20,456 bases of DNA, taken from assembly GCA_036897625.1 (NCBI GenBank), contig JAYMTA010001351.1, positions 1 through 20,456 of the forward strand, written 5' to 3'. Source of the stretch: Pelargonium cotyledonis (lineage: Eukaryota; Streptophyta; Magnoliopsida; Geraniales; Geraniaceae). Positions 1 through 10,409 of the stretch are shown one piece after another (within the stretch, counting starts at the first letter, position 1; every line of letters starts with the position of its first letter). The notes beneath the pieces are model-generated. The model did no database searches and was not told the origin of the DNA. It saw only the letters and a program-made list of their open reading frames with translations. The position numbers were made by a program, and so were the translations under genes.

Positions 1-600
1 AAAAATGGACGTGTAAAAATGTGACAATCTTCAGGGGTGGTAAAAGTTACATCATAATCTTTAGAAAAAATATGTGTAATAAGTCTATATAAGAGGAAAG
101 GTACGTGTAACCTTCCCTATATTCTAACACAGAGGTCTCCACCAACGACCTCTTTGCTTGCTTTTACTCCGACATTCATGCAATATTCTAATCATTTTTC
201 TATTTCAACAGATTACATACATCCTCCATACCCATATCTTCATCACTATCTTATACCTACATCCGCGTGCGTAGCACCTTAATCCATCACTAATATTCAC
301 TCATATGTCATCGTTTCCCATGTCTATAAATGTCTCCCTCCAGCACGACGCCGTTTAAAACGGCTATGCCATCGTGGCCTATGTCTGTGCATAGTTGATC
401 TACATCTATTGAGTATATGCCTACACATATGGCATATTGTGGTCTATGCCTATGTTATTGCCGACTTTGTTTATGTCTCAGCCAACGTTTGATTTTGATG
501 AATTATTTGGCAAGGCTTGTTATTTTCATCTAATTTTTGTGAATATATAATTATATTTGTCACTAAGTTGATAGATGCATGACATTTTTCATTCTAATTT
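1..600. other. Intergenic stretch, no gene recognised
   Basis: No long open frame, RNA gene or transposon terminus is recognisable here. The sequence is AT-rich with scattered short repeats of TATG/CATA type around 370-470. It may be flank of the decayed transposon-like material that follows. Confidence 0.4.
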
Positions 601-1060
601 TGTAATATTATACAACGCATGATACTTGTACTCCAACTTTACGTTGCGGTCACGTGCTATTAGGATTCCATCCTCTATGGTCCTTGAGCGTGGGGCAAGT
701 ATTCTGGCCTTTGCTGCACATGTGCATACATACGGTGGATCCGTTGGAGGATTGTCCTCCAGGCAAACCTCAGGTTGGTCGCCTCAAGGTTGTTTTGCAC
801 AAAAGGGAAAGAGAGTACCATTTATATAATTTGTTTTATCCTTTAATATGAAATGACCATGTTACCAATATATCATTCTCAACTTGTTTTACAGGATTTC
901 AAACACTGCTGTTGCCCGAAAAGTGTAGAAGGTCTTAAAAAATATCCATGTTTTGATGGTTATCGTTTTGAATTTGTTCCTACCAATGTCATTGTCATAT
1001 GGTTGAGAGACTGGAAGGTATGTAGTTCACACTATCAATGAGCGATTTTATTTGTAACTA
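600..1060 (+). other. Unassigned fragments with short plus-strand frames
   Basis: Two short plus-strand frames lie here (about 654-851 and 853-1041), the second containing a run like FDGYRFEFVPTNV. Neither matches a family I recognise. Their position just upstream of the Ptta-like remnants suggests they could belong to the same decayed element. That is inference only. Confidence 0.2.
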
Positions 1061-1129
1061 CCTTATAATGTCTATCATTTTAACTCCTACGTACACATAG
1101 GTGTAAGAACTATGAAAATGAGACAAACA

Positions 1130-1990
1130 TATATTCAAAGGATGTTATGTATGAGGCATGGATGATGTGCTTAAGGGCGTTTTATTCAGATGGCTTCTTC
1201 ATGCTCCATAATCCCAAGTAACCCCTTAAAATTCCCAAGAGAGATCCAGAATTCATATATCCAATGTATTCCCAAGGAGATATGGGAAGACGAGGAGTAT
1301 AACGTCAAGAGGCTATAGACATGACGTAACCGTCTTGGTGGAGATATCGATGCTCTTGCATTTCCTAACCCCATTGAAGGTCCATCTCAAAGACTATGCA
1401 TGCTAGTCGAATGGTAACTTTCATCTTTTTATATATATATTTTTTGTGCACACGCACGTGTGTGTAACATATTTAATTTTAATTAATTGTTTCTTTATAC
1501 GATCGTTGGCGAAAGATGATGTTGCTCTGACACCTTTTGAGGTGTTTCATTGGACCCATCACATCCGCAAAGTTCTCCGTGAATGATTAGGCCCGGACAT
1601 TGATGATATTATATTATTCTTTCAAATTGAATAACATATGGTAGTCAATTCATTTCTGATTACAAACTTATTTGTAGATAATTATTTGTTCTGAAAAAGT
1701 ATAAATATTTCTTGTCGATTGCAGATCATGGCAACAAGCAAACAAATGAGTACTACCCTTCTTCAGGGGGCTCCTCAGGTTCGAACCACAAGAGACAAAT
1801 TCAAAGCCTCGGGAGTGCGACCCTTGATTTTTACCCTGATACCTCTTTTTCTCATGCACATTGCCTCATGCATTCTAAACCTTCTCATATAATTCCATCC
1901 ACAACTAGATCAAGTCCATCTTCCTATGGCCCATGTATACAAACTCAGGTGCGTGCAATCCTAAATCAAGCATTGGCAATGTATGAGTAG
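1130..1990 (+). pseudogene. Decayed Ptta/En-Spm (CACTA)-like transposon protein fragment
   Basis: Short frames in the plus direction resemble the plant Ptta/En-Spm transposon protein family. At about 1513-1590 a frame reads LTPFEVFHWTH, like the family's P-T-x-x-E-x-F-x-x-T-H segment, and ends at a stop soon after. At about 1712-1990 a 92-codon frame contains KRQIQSLGS, which resembles the family's R-I-x-G-L-G-S segment, and closes with RAILNQALAMYE before a stop. A weaker stretch at 1270-1380 (IPKEIWEDEEYN, then RNRLGGD) fits the same protein upstream. The frames are not continuous, so the gene is broken or heavily interrupted. No CACTA terminal repeats were found. A decayed host gene of unknown family is the alternative. 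Confidence 0.35.
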
Positions 1991-2369
1991 TAGAAAAGAC
2001 CGACGACAAAATTAGGTCAATGGGAATGTTTGTGGGAGAATAACAACTGACATTTAGACGAACCATATTGTTGAATTTTCAATTTTGTTTCTTACCCAAC
2101 CATATTATTCTTCAATCAATCTATATATGTTTAATAAAAATATGTTGATATGTTGATATATGGCGGGACTCCATTTTAATCTGAAAAACACATGAGCAAT
2201 ATTTTATATAAAAGATAGAACATGTAATTTGTGCAAAACATGTTCTTATAAAATTAGAATTGTCTGAATTTTTTAAAAATTAACAAATTTTTATTATCTA
2301 ATTATTACATATAATTATTACTTTAGCTAAAAATGAAAACAATTTTATTTTATTAAATCATTCTCCAAA

Positions 2370-2669
2370 AGAGTTACAATCACGAAAGGGACCCAGAGGC
2401 CAAATCAACTATCAAAACAGACTGAGCAAGTGCTCGAGTCACAAAATCGCATACTCATTTACTGAATAAAAACAAAGACCAAGAATACTACTCGAGATAA
2501 GCCGAATGTCTTTGAAAGCTAAACCAAAGGCACTGGCATCAGAAACCTTCCCTTCGATCTGAAAAAAGTGAGCTGCTTCCTCCGACTCGAACTCCACTGT
2601 GATGTTAACCATCACCTCCACCTCCCAACTAAAGACAAACATCGCCGCACAACACTTCGTAAAAAACAA
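2370..2669 (-). mobile_element. Decayed RNase H-type domain, LINE-like 3' end
   Basis: Read on the minus strand, about 100 codons resemble the end of the RNase H domain found at the C-terminus of plant LINE ORF2 proteins and related host proteins. The run includes VEFESEEAAHFFQIEGK, then FKDIRLISSSILGLCFYSVN. In a neighbouring frame it continues as CDFVTRALAQSVLIVDLASG, the family's N-x-V-A-H-x-L-A-x segment followed by a hydrophobic tail. The switch of frame and the altered residues show it is not functional. A TTTAATAAAATAAAA stretch follows, consistent with a LINE 3' end. It could be the 3' end of the same minus-strand element whose ORF1-like part lies at 5040-6010. Confidence 0.5.
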
Positions 2670-2910
2670 CTAAAAAAAAATCCAAATTTGCCATCATGAA
2701 AAGGAAACAAAAGCTTACAGTCCTAATGAGAAAGCCCGTTTTTTCTCAGAAAGATATGAGTTTATTCAATAAGAAAATATTGAACCATCATCGATAAAAA
2801 AAGACCGGTAGTGGTTCAAAGAAAATTCGTTGACAAAAATCTAGAGAAGACGGCTAAGGTTTCCAGAAAGAAAAAACATATGATTATTTTTATCAAACTT
2901 ATATGTTATT

Positions 2911-3500
2911 TAGGTATTTGAACTTAAAAAAAGTCATTGATTCAATCACACAATTTTAAAAAGTCACTTAAGTCCTATTTAGAGTTTTAGAGTTAAAAGA
3001 ATTTATGCAGTTACTACAAGTTAATTTTTTTTTGACACAAGTTTAAGTTAACTTCGATGATGTGTTATTCACGTGGAATTAAAAAACAATTAAATATGTT
3101 ATATGGTACTCATGTGTAATACTTTGAAAATTAAAATTAATTTTAAATATATTATGACACATGTCATTTTTTATTGGTGAAAAGTAGTTAAAATTATAAT
3201 TTTATACATTTACCGTTTCAACTTTATAATTTTACTTACTTTTCTACCAATAAAGAAATGGCATGTGTCATATTATATTTATAATTAATTATAATTATTG
3301 AAATTTTACACATATCCACCGTATAAGTATTTGTCTATGTTAAATAACCATGTCATCAATACGTTATGAAAGATAACATAAAATTATATTGAACTAAGTG
3401 CATGAACCATTTTAATTCAAAATCTCAACCTAAATAATTTTGTTTTATTTTTCTAATACAAAATCTAAATCGGCGACTTTAGAAAATTCGGGAACATGAA
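2911..3500. mobile_element. Large fold-back (MITE-like) element
   Basis: The two halves are imperfect reverse complements around a centre near 3205. The strongest pairing is between about 3125-3200 and 3215-3292, where ATGACACATG, TTTATTGG and TAAAATTATAA recur inverted. Outward, CTATTTAGAGTTTTAGAGTTAA near 2971 pairs with the reverse complement of 3418-3440, and the ends share an AAAGTC(A/G)(T/C)(T/C)GATT motif. No open frame is carried. This is the architecture of a non-autonomous fold-back or MULE-type MITE. No target-site duplication could be defined, so the ends are approximate. Confidence 0.6.
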
Positions 3501-3641
3501 TGGCCTTTAATCTATTTTATTAAGTACCATATTATTTTACATGAAAGTTTTAGCATTTGACATCATGTGGTGGCAAGCTCACGAGTCTCCTCAGTGGTAC
3601 AAGCATGTCTCTCCCAAGTCAAAATCAAACTTTGTCCATTA

Positions 3642-3889
3642 CTCCCTCCGTCTCAAAATAAATGTCTTGTTTGTCTAAATTTTTTGTCTCAAAATGAGTG
3701 TCTTGTTTCTATTTTTATGCTATTATATTATTGTTCTTCCCATATTACCCTTATCACTTATGCACATGGGTGCACATGAAGTGTAGGTGGAGAAAGTGAG
3801 GGTTACATTAGAAACACACTAAATTATCTTATAATTCTTAATTTTTACAAAAAAATGAAAACAAGAAAATTATTTTGGGACGAAGAGAG
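3642..3889. mobile_element. Stowaway MITE (Tc1/mariner), 248 bp
   Basis: The left end reads CTCCCTCCGTCTCAAAATAA and the reverse complement of the right end reads CTCTCTTCGTCCCAAAATAA. This is the hallmark Stowaway terminal inverted repeat. The element is 248 bp, non-coding and AT-rich. The left flank carries the expected TA; the right flank is TT, so one copy of the target duplication has mutated. A copy of the sub-terminal motif (CTCAAAAT, then GTGTCTTGTTT) occurs again about 35 bp inside the left end. Confidence 0.85.
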
Positions 3890-5039
3890 TTTTTCTTTTG
3901 GGGGAACATATAAAAAGAAGTATAGATGTGAGTAGAATTTGAAATATTCAGGTTGTATAATTTTGACTATATAGCCATTAGATATATTATCATATTTGTT
4001 TGTCTCTAAGCTGTTAGCTTCTATCTATAAATTGCTTGCTTTAGTTCTCTTATGGATTTGATTTCTTTCTTTCAAATAACTAATTTAGCCACTAATTTGT
4101 TTCTCCATGAAAAGATTTGTATTAACATGAGCCATTAATTGGAGTTTCGTTAATTGATATCTTTATGATACAAATGATAAAGAGATGTTCTGGTTATATT
4201 TTTTATTTAATTTAGCATAAAAAAGTGAAAAATTGTTACTTCAAAACAAATGATAACATAAACTATATAAAATTGAGGGCTTGAAGGCCAACTCATCTAA
4301 ACAATGATAATCTAACTAAATTTAGGGTCATTCGGTTTGCAGACCAATCAGCAAGCAAAAAATTGGCGCAAGCAAAAAATTGGCACTATCAAATTAAGGC
4401 ACAATGAGTAAAACATCCTAAGTAATCAAGCCGAAGGAGCTGGAATCCCACCACCCACTCCATCTTGAAGAGCATGAAATAATTGACAACGATTGCATTT
4501 AAAGATTAAGATGACCATGTGAAAGTCTCTGCCAAACCGCCCATCGCCACCACCGGATCTGCTATCTGATTCGACAACATACTCGAAAGCTAATATGAGG
4601 GCTTTGACCAAACCACCACCTTCGAAGCCACACTACGCCAGCCATTACCGACACAAACCTCTTGCTTCCATGTGAACACCAATATGAAAAATTCACCACA
4701 AATCTATGTAGCCGCCACCGCTCTACAAACCTTAACAACACCTAAATGTGCTATTAAGCAATACTTGTTGTCTTAAGGAGAGAAAATGTAACACTTTAAA
4801 AATCATAAGCAGCAGTAGAGTAGTTGTACAAAAACCCTAGCCAACTAAAAACAACTATCCTCTATTTCTTTTTCTGATTTAGTTGACCTATACTTTTATT
4901 GTTATTAAAGTAGTCATTTAATAGTTTTGAAGTGTTTGAGTTATTTAGTTTGTGTTGTAAAAAGTGATAATGAACAATTTAATAAATAGCATGAAAATAT
5001 TTAAAAATTGTTATAGGAATGTTATTCAATTCTTTGAAA
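3890..5039. other. Intergenic stretch, no gene recognised
   Basis: Mostly AT-rich. A less AT-rich block at about 4420-4780 has short minus-strand frames (for example 4426-4611) but no family was recognised. It may be degraded transposon or gene debris. Nothing else could be supported. Confidence 0.35.
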
Positions 5040-6010
5040 AAAAATTCAGCCGGACAGATTGATCTTTATTGAAAAAGAAGAAACAAAACAACCCTAAAAA
5101 CTACAGAACATGAAACTAAAACCAACCTAACTAGCCAAAACTAAGAAAGCAAACAAAAAGAACCAAGTCAATCTAAGTCCAAGGGTAAATCCCCATGGAA
5201 AAAAACCATAAGGCACTGAAAATCAGATCAGAGACCTAAAGCAACCCTGATTTCCCCCGGATCTGTCCTATTATGCCGCACACGCTGGACTTTCAACTCC
5301 TTCTTTTGGATCAGACCAACATACACACGAACTTGAAACCTGATCCTAACACGAGTGGCGGAGCCTCCCTGTCAACCGCTGGTACGTCTGAGCCCCTCAA
5401 TGTCGTTAGGGTTGCACCGTTTGAGAAGCAAAACATTATTCATGTACATCCATGATTTTTTAGTTTCCACCATAAGAACATCAACTGCATCATAAAACTC
5501 AAAATAGAGTTCTGAACATTCATCCAGAATTTCGGGTGTAGTAGGCAACACCCTTATCAACACACCATTATGTAACTTCCATATCCGAATCATAGTCTTC
5601 AGCATGAGCCCGAGATCTTTAGCCTCGTCCGACCAAAATCGCCCAACAAAATCAAAGACTTCCGCCTCTTCCAATTCGCTGCCTTGACCTAAGCGTGAAG
5701 TCTCGCCGGCCTGCCCCTGTGACTCCACTTAGTCCCACCCCCTTGTCTCCTCTCTTCTAGTTTCTCTCCTTCCTCTCCCCCAGCCTGAAGCACCTTGTCC
5801 CCTACCGGCTTCCACTGTTTGGACGGTATCCGTACCCGGTGAAAATGAAGTCATCCTAGACGAGCACGCCCGCCTTCTGTCGCCACAACCTCCCTTCTCA
5901 TTCGATCGGCCATACGCCCTAATGCCCACTCGCACCCACCTTCCACTCATCGCAAAACTCACAACCGCCGCCACAACCAAAAGCACAACACAACACCACA
6001 AAAACTTTAA
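5040..6010 (-). mobile_element. Decayed LINE (L1-type) ORF1 with DUF4283-like domain
   Basis: On the minus strand, 5372-5728 encodes a protein resembling the DUF4283 region at the start of plant L1-type ORF1. VFDFVGRFWSDEAKDLG followed by TMIRIWKLHNGV fits the family's V-G-R-x-x-T ... I-W-x-P-x-x-G-V layout. LYFEFYDAVDVL then NVLLLKRCNPNDI fits its F-x-F-x-F-x ... N-x-L-L-V-L-x-R-x-x-P end. After a stop, another frame continues with RIRFQVRVYVGLIQKKELKV, matching the R-V-R-x-x-x-D-V-x-K-P-L-K-R segment that follows in the family. The 5' part (5729-6001) is GC-richer, as in LINE leaders. A TTTTTCAATAAAG stretch marks a possible 3' end near 5070. No reverse transcriptase was found next to it, so the copy is truncated or broken up. 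Confidence 0.55.
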
Positions 6011-6500
6011 GGTTTACCATTTGAGAGACTCGGCCGCTGACTTTTTTTTTTGTCAATTCTTTAATTTAATTATTCAAATTGTAAGACTATTTTCATTTAA
6101 AAAGACAGGAACGGCATGAAAATACATTGACATATAATTTGAAAAGCTTTTGAATTTACCGATCTAAATAATAACTTGTTTCATTTGGTCTTGATTTTGA
6201 TCAAATTATAAATTTCAATAAGGAATTATACTGATATTGTATTATTTTTTCTTATAAATGTGCTCTATATTTTATGAGCCTTATATGTATGAAGTGCAAT
6301 AGAAAAATGGAGCCAAAGCAAACTAATCTTGCTGACATTAAGAAAGAAAAAAAAGGAGAAAAATGCACAACATATTCTCAAGGAGGAAGAACACAACAGT
6401 AAATATAATTTGGAGAACAATTTTATTTCATTTTCACTTAACTGAAAATATCCACAATATTCCTACTTCCTATATAATAAACTTGAACTATTCAACTCAT
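6010..6500. other. AT-rich flank downstream of BXL
   Basis: No coding frame or element end was recognised between the LINE remnant and the 3' end of the beta-xylosidase gene. Confidence 0.4.
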
Positions 6501-6506
6501 TTATTA
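6501..6506 (-). terminator. BXL polyadenylation signal AATAAA
   Basis: A perfect AATAAA on the minus strand lies about 33 nt past the BXL stop codon, within the usual range of a plant near-upstream poly(A) signal. Confidence 0.5.
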
Positions 6507-6538
6507 CCAACTATTTTTCTACACTTTTCGAGCTCGAG

Positions 6539-9500
6539 TTAACGTTGATACTCGACTCCAACATAAAATGTAATCGCGTTGTCTCCTACTACAATAGTGT
6601 GACGGCCTGACGGTAACAAATTATAAGCATTGAAATCTACTAGTCCCAAGCTCTTGCACACATTGAAGCTAAACTTCACCTTCTCACTACTTCCACTTGG
6701 CACAAAAACCCTCCTAAAACCAATCAATTGCTTAATGTGAGTGTTGGAAACTCCACCCGGAGGTTTCGAGTAGACCATCACAACCTCGCTCCCGTCCACG
6801 TCACCCACATTCGTCACTTCGATTTCAAACTCAAATTCAACGTTACATTCCATGTCGTTGATTAGAATTGCGCGACACGACGGCGTGTAATCCACGTTCT
6901 CGTCATAATCCAAGTTGTGACAATGTTGAAACTTGTTCAGAGGTACGTTGAAGGATGTGGTTGATGTCGATACGAGTTTGTAGGTAAAATTGGTGTAGCT
7001 GAGCCCGTATCCGAAAGGGTAGACTGTGGAGCCATTGAAGAACCTATAGGTTCTGCCCGGATAGCCCAAGCTATCAACTGGTCTTAGTGGCATGGAAGTC
7101 ATGGGCAACATGTTAGCATAGTTGGCTTCATACCAAGTAACAGGCAATCTTCCTCCTGTTGTAAGATGACCAAAAAAAAAAAAAAAAAAGAAATTGTGAA
7201 AATCATATATAACATTTTAAAAATTGATCTATAAAGACCGGTTTGATTAGAATCTGATGGACAATAGATCATTGAATAACTTATGATCCTTGTTAACAAT
7301 CATTGAATAACATATGATCATGTTTTAAAAATTGGACTAAACTGGTCGATTTAACAAGGAATCAACCAACTAATTAGATCAATCACTCGACGTTTTGACA
7401 AGTCTAGCTAGTCAAATCAACGGTCAAATTAACATATCGGTTTAAATATAGAACATTTAATGAACTAGATATGCTTACCTGGATTGTACTTTCCAAAAAT
7501 AACATCTGCAATTGATTGTCCACCTTCCTCTCCTGGATATCCTGCCCACAAGATGGCTTTGATTTTTTTGTTCCCTTTGGCAAATGAAATGTCCACTCCA
7601 CCAGCTGACATGATTACAAGAATAACAGGACCTTTAGCAGCTTCAGTAACTTGCTGAATCAACTGATCTTGCTGTCCGGGAAGGCTGAGCTCAACCCTGT
7701 CCAAGCACTCTTGCTCAATTGATGCATCCAACCCCATAAATAGTATTGTAGCATCTACTTCCATGGAGGCTCTCATCCCCTCAAATATGCTACTTTGACT
7801 ATTGTTACACAACACGTCGAGACACCCGATTTCATACTTCAAAGATAAATTGTACTTCGAGAATGCGTCAAGAGGAGTCGTGATTTGGCATGGAATACCT
7901 ACAATGAAAATTTCACCAGAATCGTTCACAAGTACTCCAAAATAGTCATATCTAACTGAAATTACTCGTTCACCGAAACTTCAGTTAATAAATGCATAAA
8001 CGCATATTCAGCTATTGATTAACTTCTAATAAACTAATAGGGACATTTTTGTATACTTATTTGTGTATTTATTGTGGTATAAAGGAGAAAATATTAAATA
8101 TATATGTACCTTTGTAATTTCCAATCATGGCATCACTAGCATTGGCATGTGGTCCAATTAGTGCTAGGGTTTTGATGCTATCTGGTTTTAGAGGCAAAGT
8201 GTCATCATCATTCTTCAAAAGAACAATTCCTTCTCTAGCTGCTTCTGTGGCCAACTCAATGTGCTCATTAGAGCACACATCATCTTTCCCAAGGGATTCA
8301 AAAGATGGACTCCCATCAAAGAATCCAAGCCTCATGAGCACAACATAGAGGATTTTTAAGGACTTGTCAATATCTCCCTCTCCAACTTTCCCTTGTTCCA
8401 CTGCATTTTTAGTGAACCTTGTGTAAAAGTCTCCACAATCCAAATCCATGCCTGTTTTGATAAAGAACTCAAATGATTATACAAACAAATAAAGAAATAA
8501 AGAAAACAAGAGAAGTGCACATACTTAATTGCACCTAGGGTGCAAAAACATGTTAATAATGAAAATAGTACAGACTGACTATGAAAACGTTTAGAGGAAC
8601 GAGAACGAACACAAAAACAAGAAAGTTTTGAGAGAATTGGTACATGCCTGCTTTTAGAGCTTGAGCAACACCATCTTCACCGGTGTCGCTTAGCCATTTG
8701 TGATCATTAACCATCACTTCAACAGAATCGCAGTCTGAAACTATGTACCTGAAAAATATTTTCATGCATGTGAGTTTGTATATATATGTTCAAGAAAAAT
8801 AATTGTTTGTTGTTTAGGATGATAATTTCAGAGCTTAATTGATTCAATACCCATGTAAATCCCATTCTCCTCTAATAGTATCCTTCAATAGTTTCGGATC
8901 AGCGCAAACGGGAATGCCATTAACACGATTATATGAGCACATAACACTGCTAACATCTCCATCTTTCACACACATCTCAAATGGTCGAACAAATGTCTCC
9001 AACATATCTTGTTCCGTCACCTTTGTATATTCACAATATGAAAAGATTAAGATAAAATAAAATTTATTATGATAAACTAGATTTATGTACTATGAAATTG
9101 ATTAGATTTGAATATTAATACCTTAGCGTCAAAAGTATAACGAGTAACGGCCAACCAATTATCAAGATCATAAGCTGCATAATGCTTGCAACATGCAGAC
9201 ACTTTGAGAGGTCTAGAATTTGGATCGGTAGTGTTTTCAGTCCCTTCAATGTCTTGTAGTCCTCTAACATAGTTTGCAGCATATGTTCCAACTACAAAAG
9301 GATCCTCTCCTGGCGTCTCTAGGGTTCTTCCCCATCTCGGATCTCTAACTACATTAATATTTGGACTCCAAAATGTCAACCCCGCGAGTCCTAGATTGTA
9401 CATAGCTCTCGCTTCTGTTGAAACAACCTGCATTCAATAACATAAATTTACCATCATGAACATATCTAAGACTTTTATTCAATAATAAGGTCAAATTAAG

Positions 9501-10073
9501 ATTTATGATAGTACTCATCCGTCTCAAAATGTGTTACAAAGTGTCACAAACTTTTAATGCGGACTTGGTGCACAAAACTCTAACCATTTTAGAGTATGAA
9601 AAACGTGTGACATGAAAGATATATACCTGACCAATGTTTTTCCATAAAGACTGATTAAACGATGCAGTTGTGAGAATAACAGTTGGAAAACTTGTTGCAG
9701 AAGGAACAAGATCACCAAATCGAGTCCCTGGACCTTCATTGGACACACCATGCAAAGCTTCCGACCACCATTGGTACTTCGGAAGCCCTAACCTAGAGAC
9801 TCCACTCGCAGTGTTACCAATTTGTTGCACCTTTTCGGCTAATGTCATGCGATCTACCAAGTCTTTTGCCCTCACAGCATAGGGCAGCGATTTGTCGCAG
9901 AACGCGAAAGTTGAGGAGTCTAGTCCAAGACTCTCAAACCTCACCGGATCACAAACATGAGTGAAATTGCCACCATTTGCAGCTTGATCAACACTTAAAA
10001 ATCTAGCAGCATTGGAAATGGTAAATAATAAGGTGAGTGAGAGGCAAAGAACATGTAGGAGAGGTTTGGCCAT
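6539..10073 (-). CDS. BXL: GH3 beta-xylosidase / alpha-L-arabinofuranosidase (BXL family), 7 exons
   Basis: Secreted glycoside hydrolase family 3 enzyme trimming xylose or arabinose from wall xylan, arabinan and arabinogalactan. Exons on the minus strand: 10073-9627, 9427-9122, 9020-8851, 8748-8648, 8451-8110, 7898-7479, 7155-6539. Joined length is 2403 nt, 800 residues, close to the usual 770-800. Residues 1-22 are a signal peptide ending ISNA. The GH3 N-domain holds [15 protein letters not shown] (178-183), CCKHYAAYD (K230, H231) and GYIVSDCD, whose Asp313 is the family nucleophile. The GH3 C-domain starts near 400 (GIVLLKN). The fibronectin III-like end carries VTNVGD (709-714). Motifs resemble Arabidopsis BXL5 from memory, but the subgroup is not certain. 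Intron 4 has a GC donor. [15 protein letters not shown] differs from the common DPRWGRGQETPGEDP. All exon phases agree and no internal stop is seen, so it looks functional. Substrate preference cannot be read from sequence. Confidence 0.95.
7172..7189. repeat. A18 homopolymer in BXL intron 6
   Basis: Eighteen A residues on the plus strand are a T18 run on the BXL sense strand, about 15 nt upstream of the exon 7 acceptor. It probably serves as the polypyrimidine tract and should vary in length between individuals. Confidence 0.8.
7268..7320. repeat. Short direct repeat in BXL intron 6
   Basis: The motif ATCATTGAATAAC(T/A)TATGATC occurs at 7268 and again at 7299, an offset of 31 bp. It lies inside intron 6, so it does not touch the coding sequence. 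Confidence 0.6.
9514..9580. mobile_element. Stowaway-like terminus in BXL intron 1
   Basis: The sequence TACTCATCCGTCTCAAAATG at about 9513 resembles a Stowaway end (TA followed by CTCCCTCCGTC(C/T)CAAAAT). No inverted partner is visible before exon 1 begins at 9627, so this is at most a truncated copy. It is distinct from the complete element at 3642-3889. Confidence 0.45.
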
Positions 10074-10140
10074 TTGTTTTGGTTATAGGAAATGAGCTTT
10101 TTTAATTGTTTGTTTGAGAAATGATTGCAGCCAAGTTGAA

Positions 10141-10148
10141 TATATATA
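10141..10148 (-). promoter_or_regulatory. Proximal TATA box of BXL
   Basis: TATATATA on the BXL sense strand, in the context CCTATATATATTC, ends 67 nt before the ATG. Transcription starting about 30 nt downstream would leave a short leader of about 35-40 nt. Confidence 0.6.
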
Positions 10149-10176
10149 GGTGAGAAATGATTGCAGCCAAGTTGAA

Positions 10177-10184
10177 TATATATA
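10177..10184 (-). promoter_or_regulatory. Distal (duplicated) TATA box of BXL
   Basis: An identical TATATATA lies 36 bp further upstream in the second repeat unit. If used, it would give a leader 36 nt longer. Confidence 0.5.
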
Positions 10185-10409
10185 GGTGAGAAATGTTTGA
10201 GTTTCAAATTTGGAGATTTGGATAAGGTTTTGTTGTTGTAACTAAGTTAGACTATATGGTTCATGTTGTGGATAGAGCAAGTAAAATGATCCAAAAGTAT
10301 ATATTTTCCTTAATTTTGCATTAATCTGTTTTGACTAAGTTCTAATACTATTTCACTAGTACGTGTTCTATAGTTGTTTTATTTTAAAATACCAGCTATT
10401 TTTATAGGT

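Larger units (their letters stand above)
10116..10195. repeat. 36-bp tandem duplication in the BXL promoter/leader
   Basis: Two identical 36-bp units occupy 10116-10151 and 10152-10187, followed by the first 8 bp of a third. Each unit contains a TATATATA core, so the duplication doubles the core promoter of BXL. Perfect identity of the two copies suggests a recent event. Confidence 0.95.

Noticed and set aside
4426-4611. 61-codon minus-strand frame
   Set aside because: No recognisable family, no neighbouring exon and no conserved partner in the window.
9534-9626. Extension of BXL exon 1 past NIGQ
   Set aside because: It reads into intron 1; splicing to 9427 restores the conserved [11 protein letters not shown].
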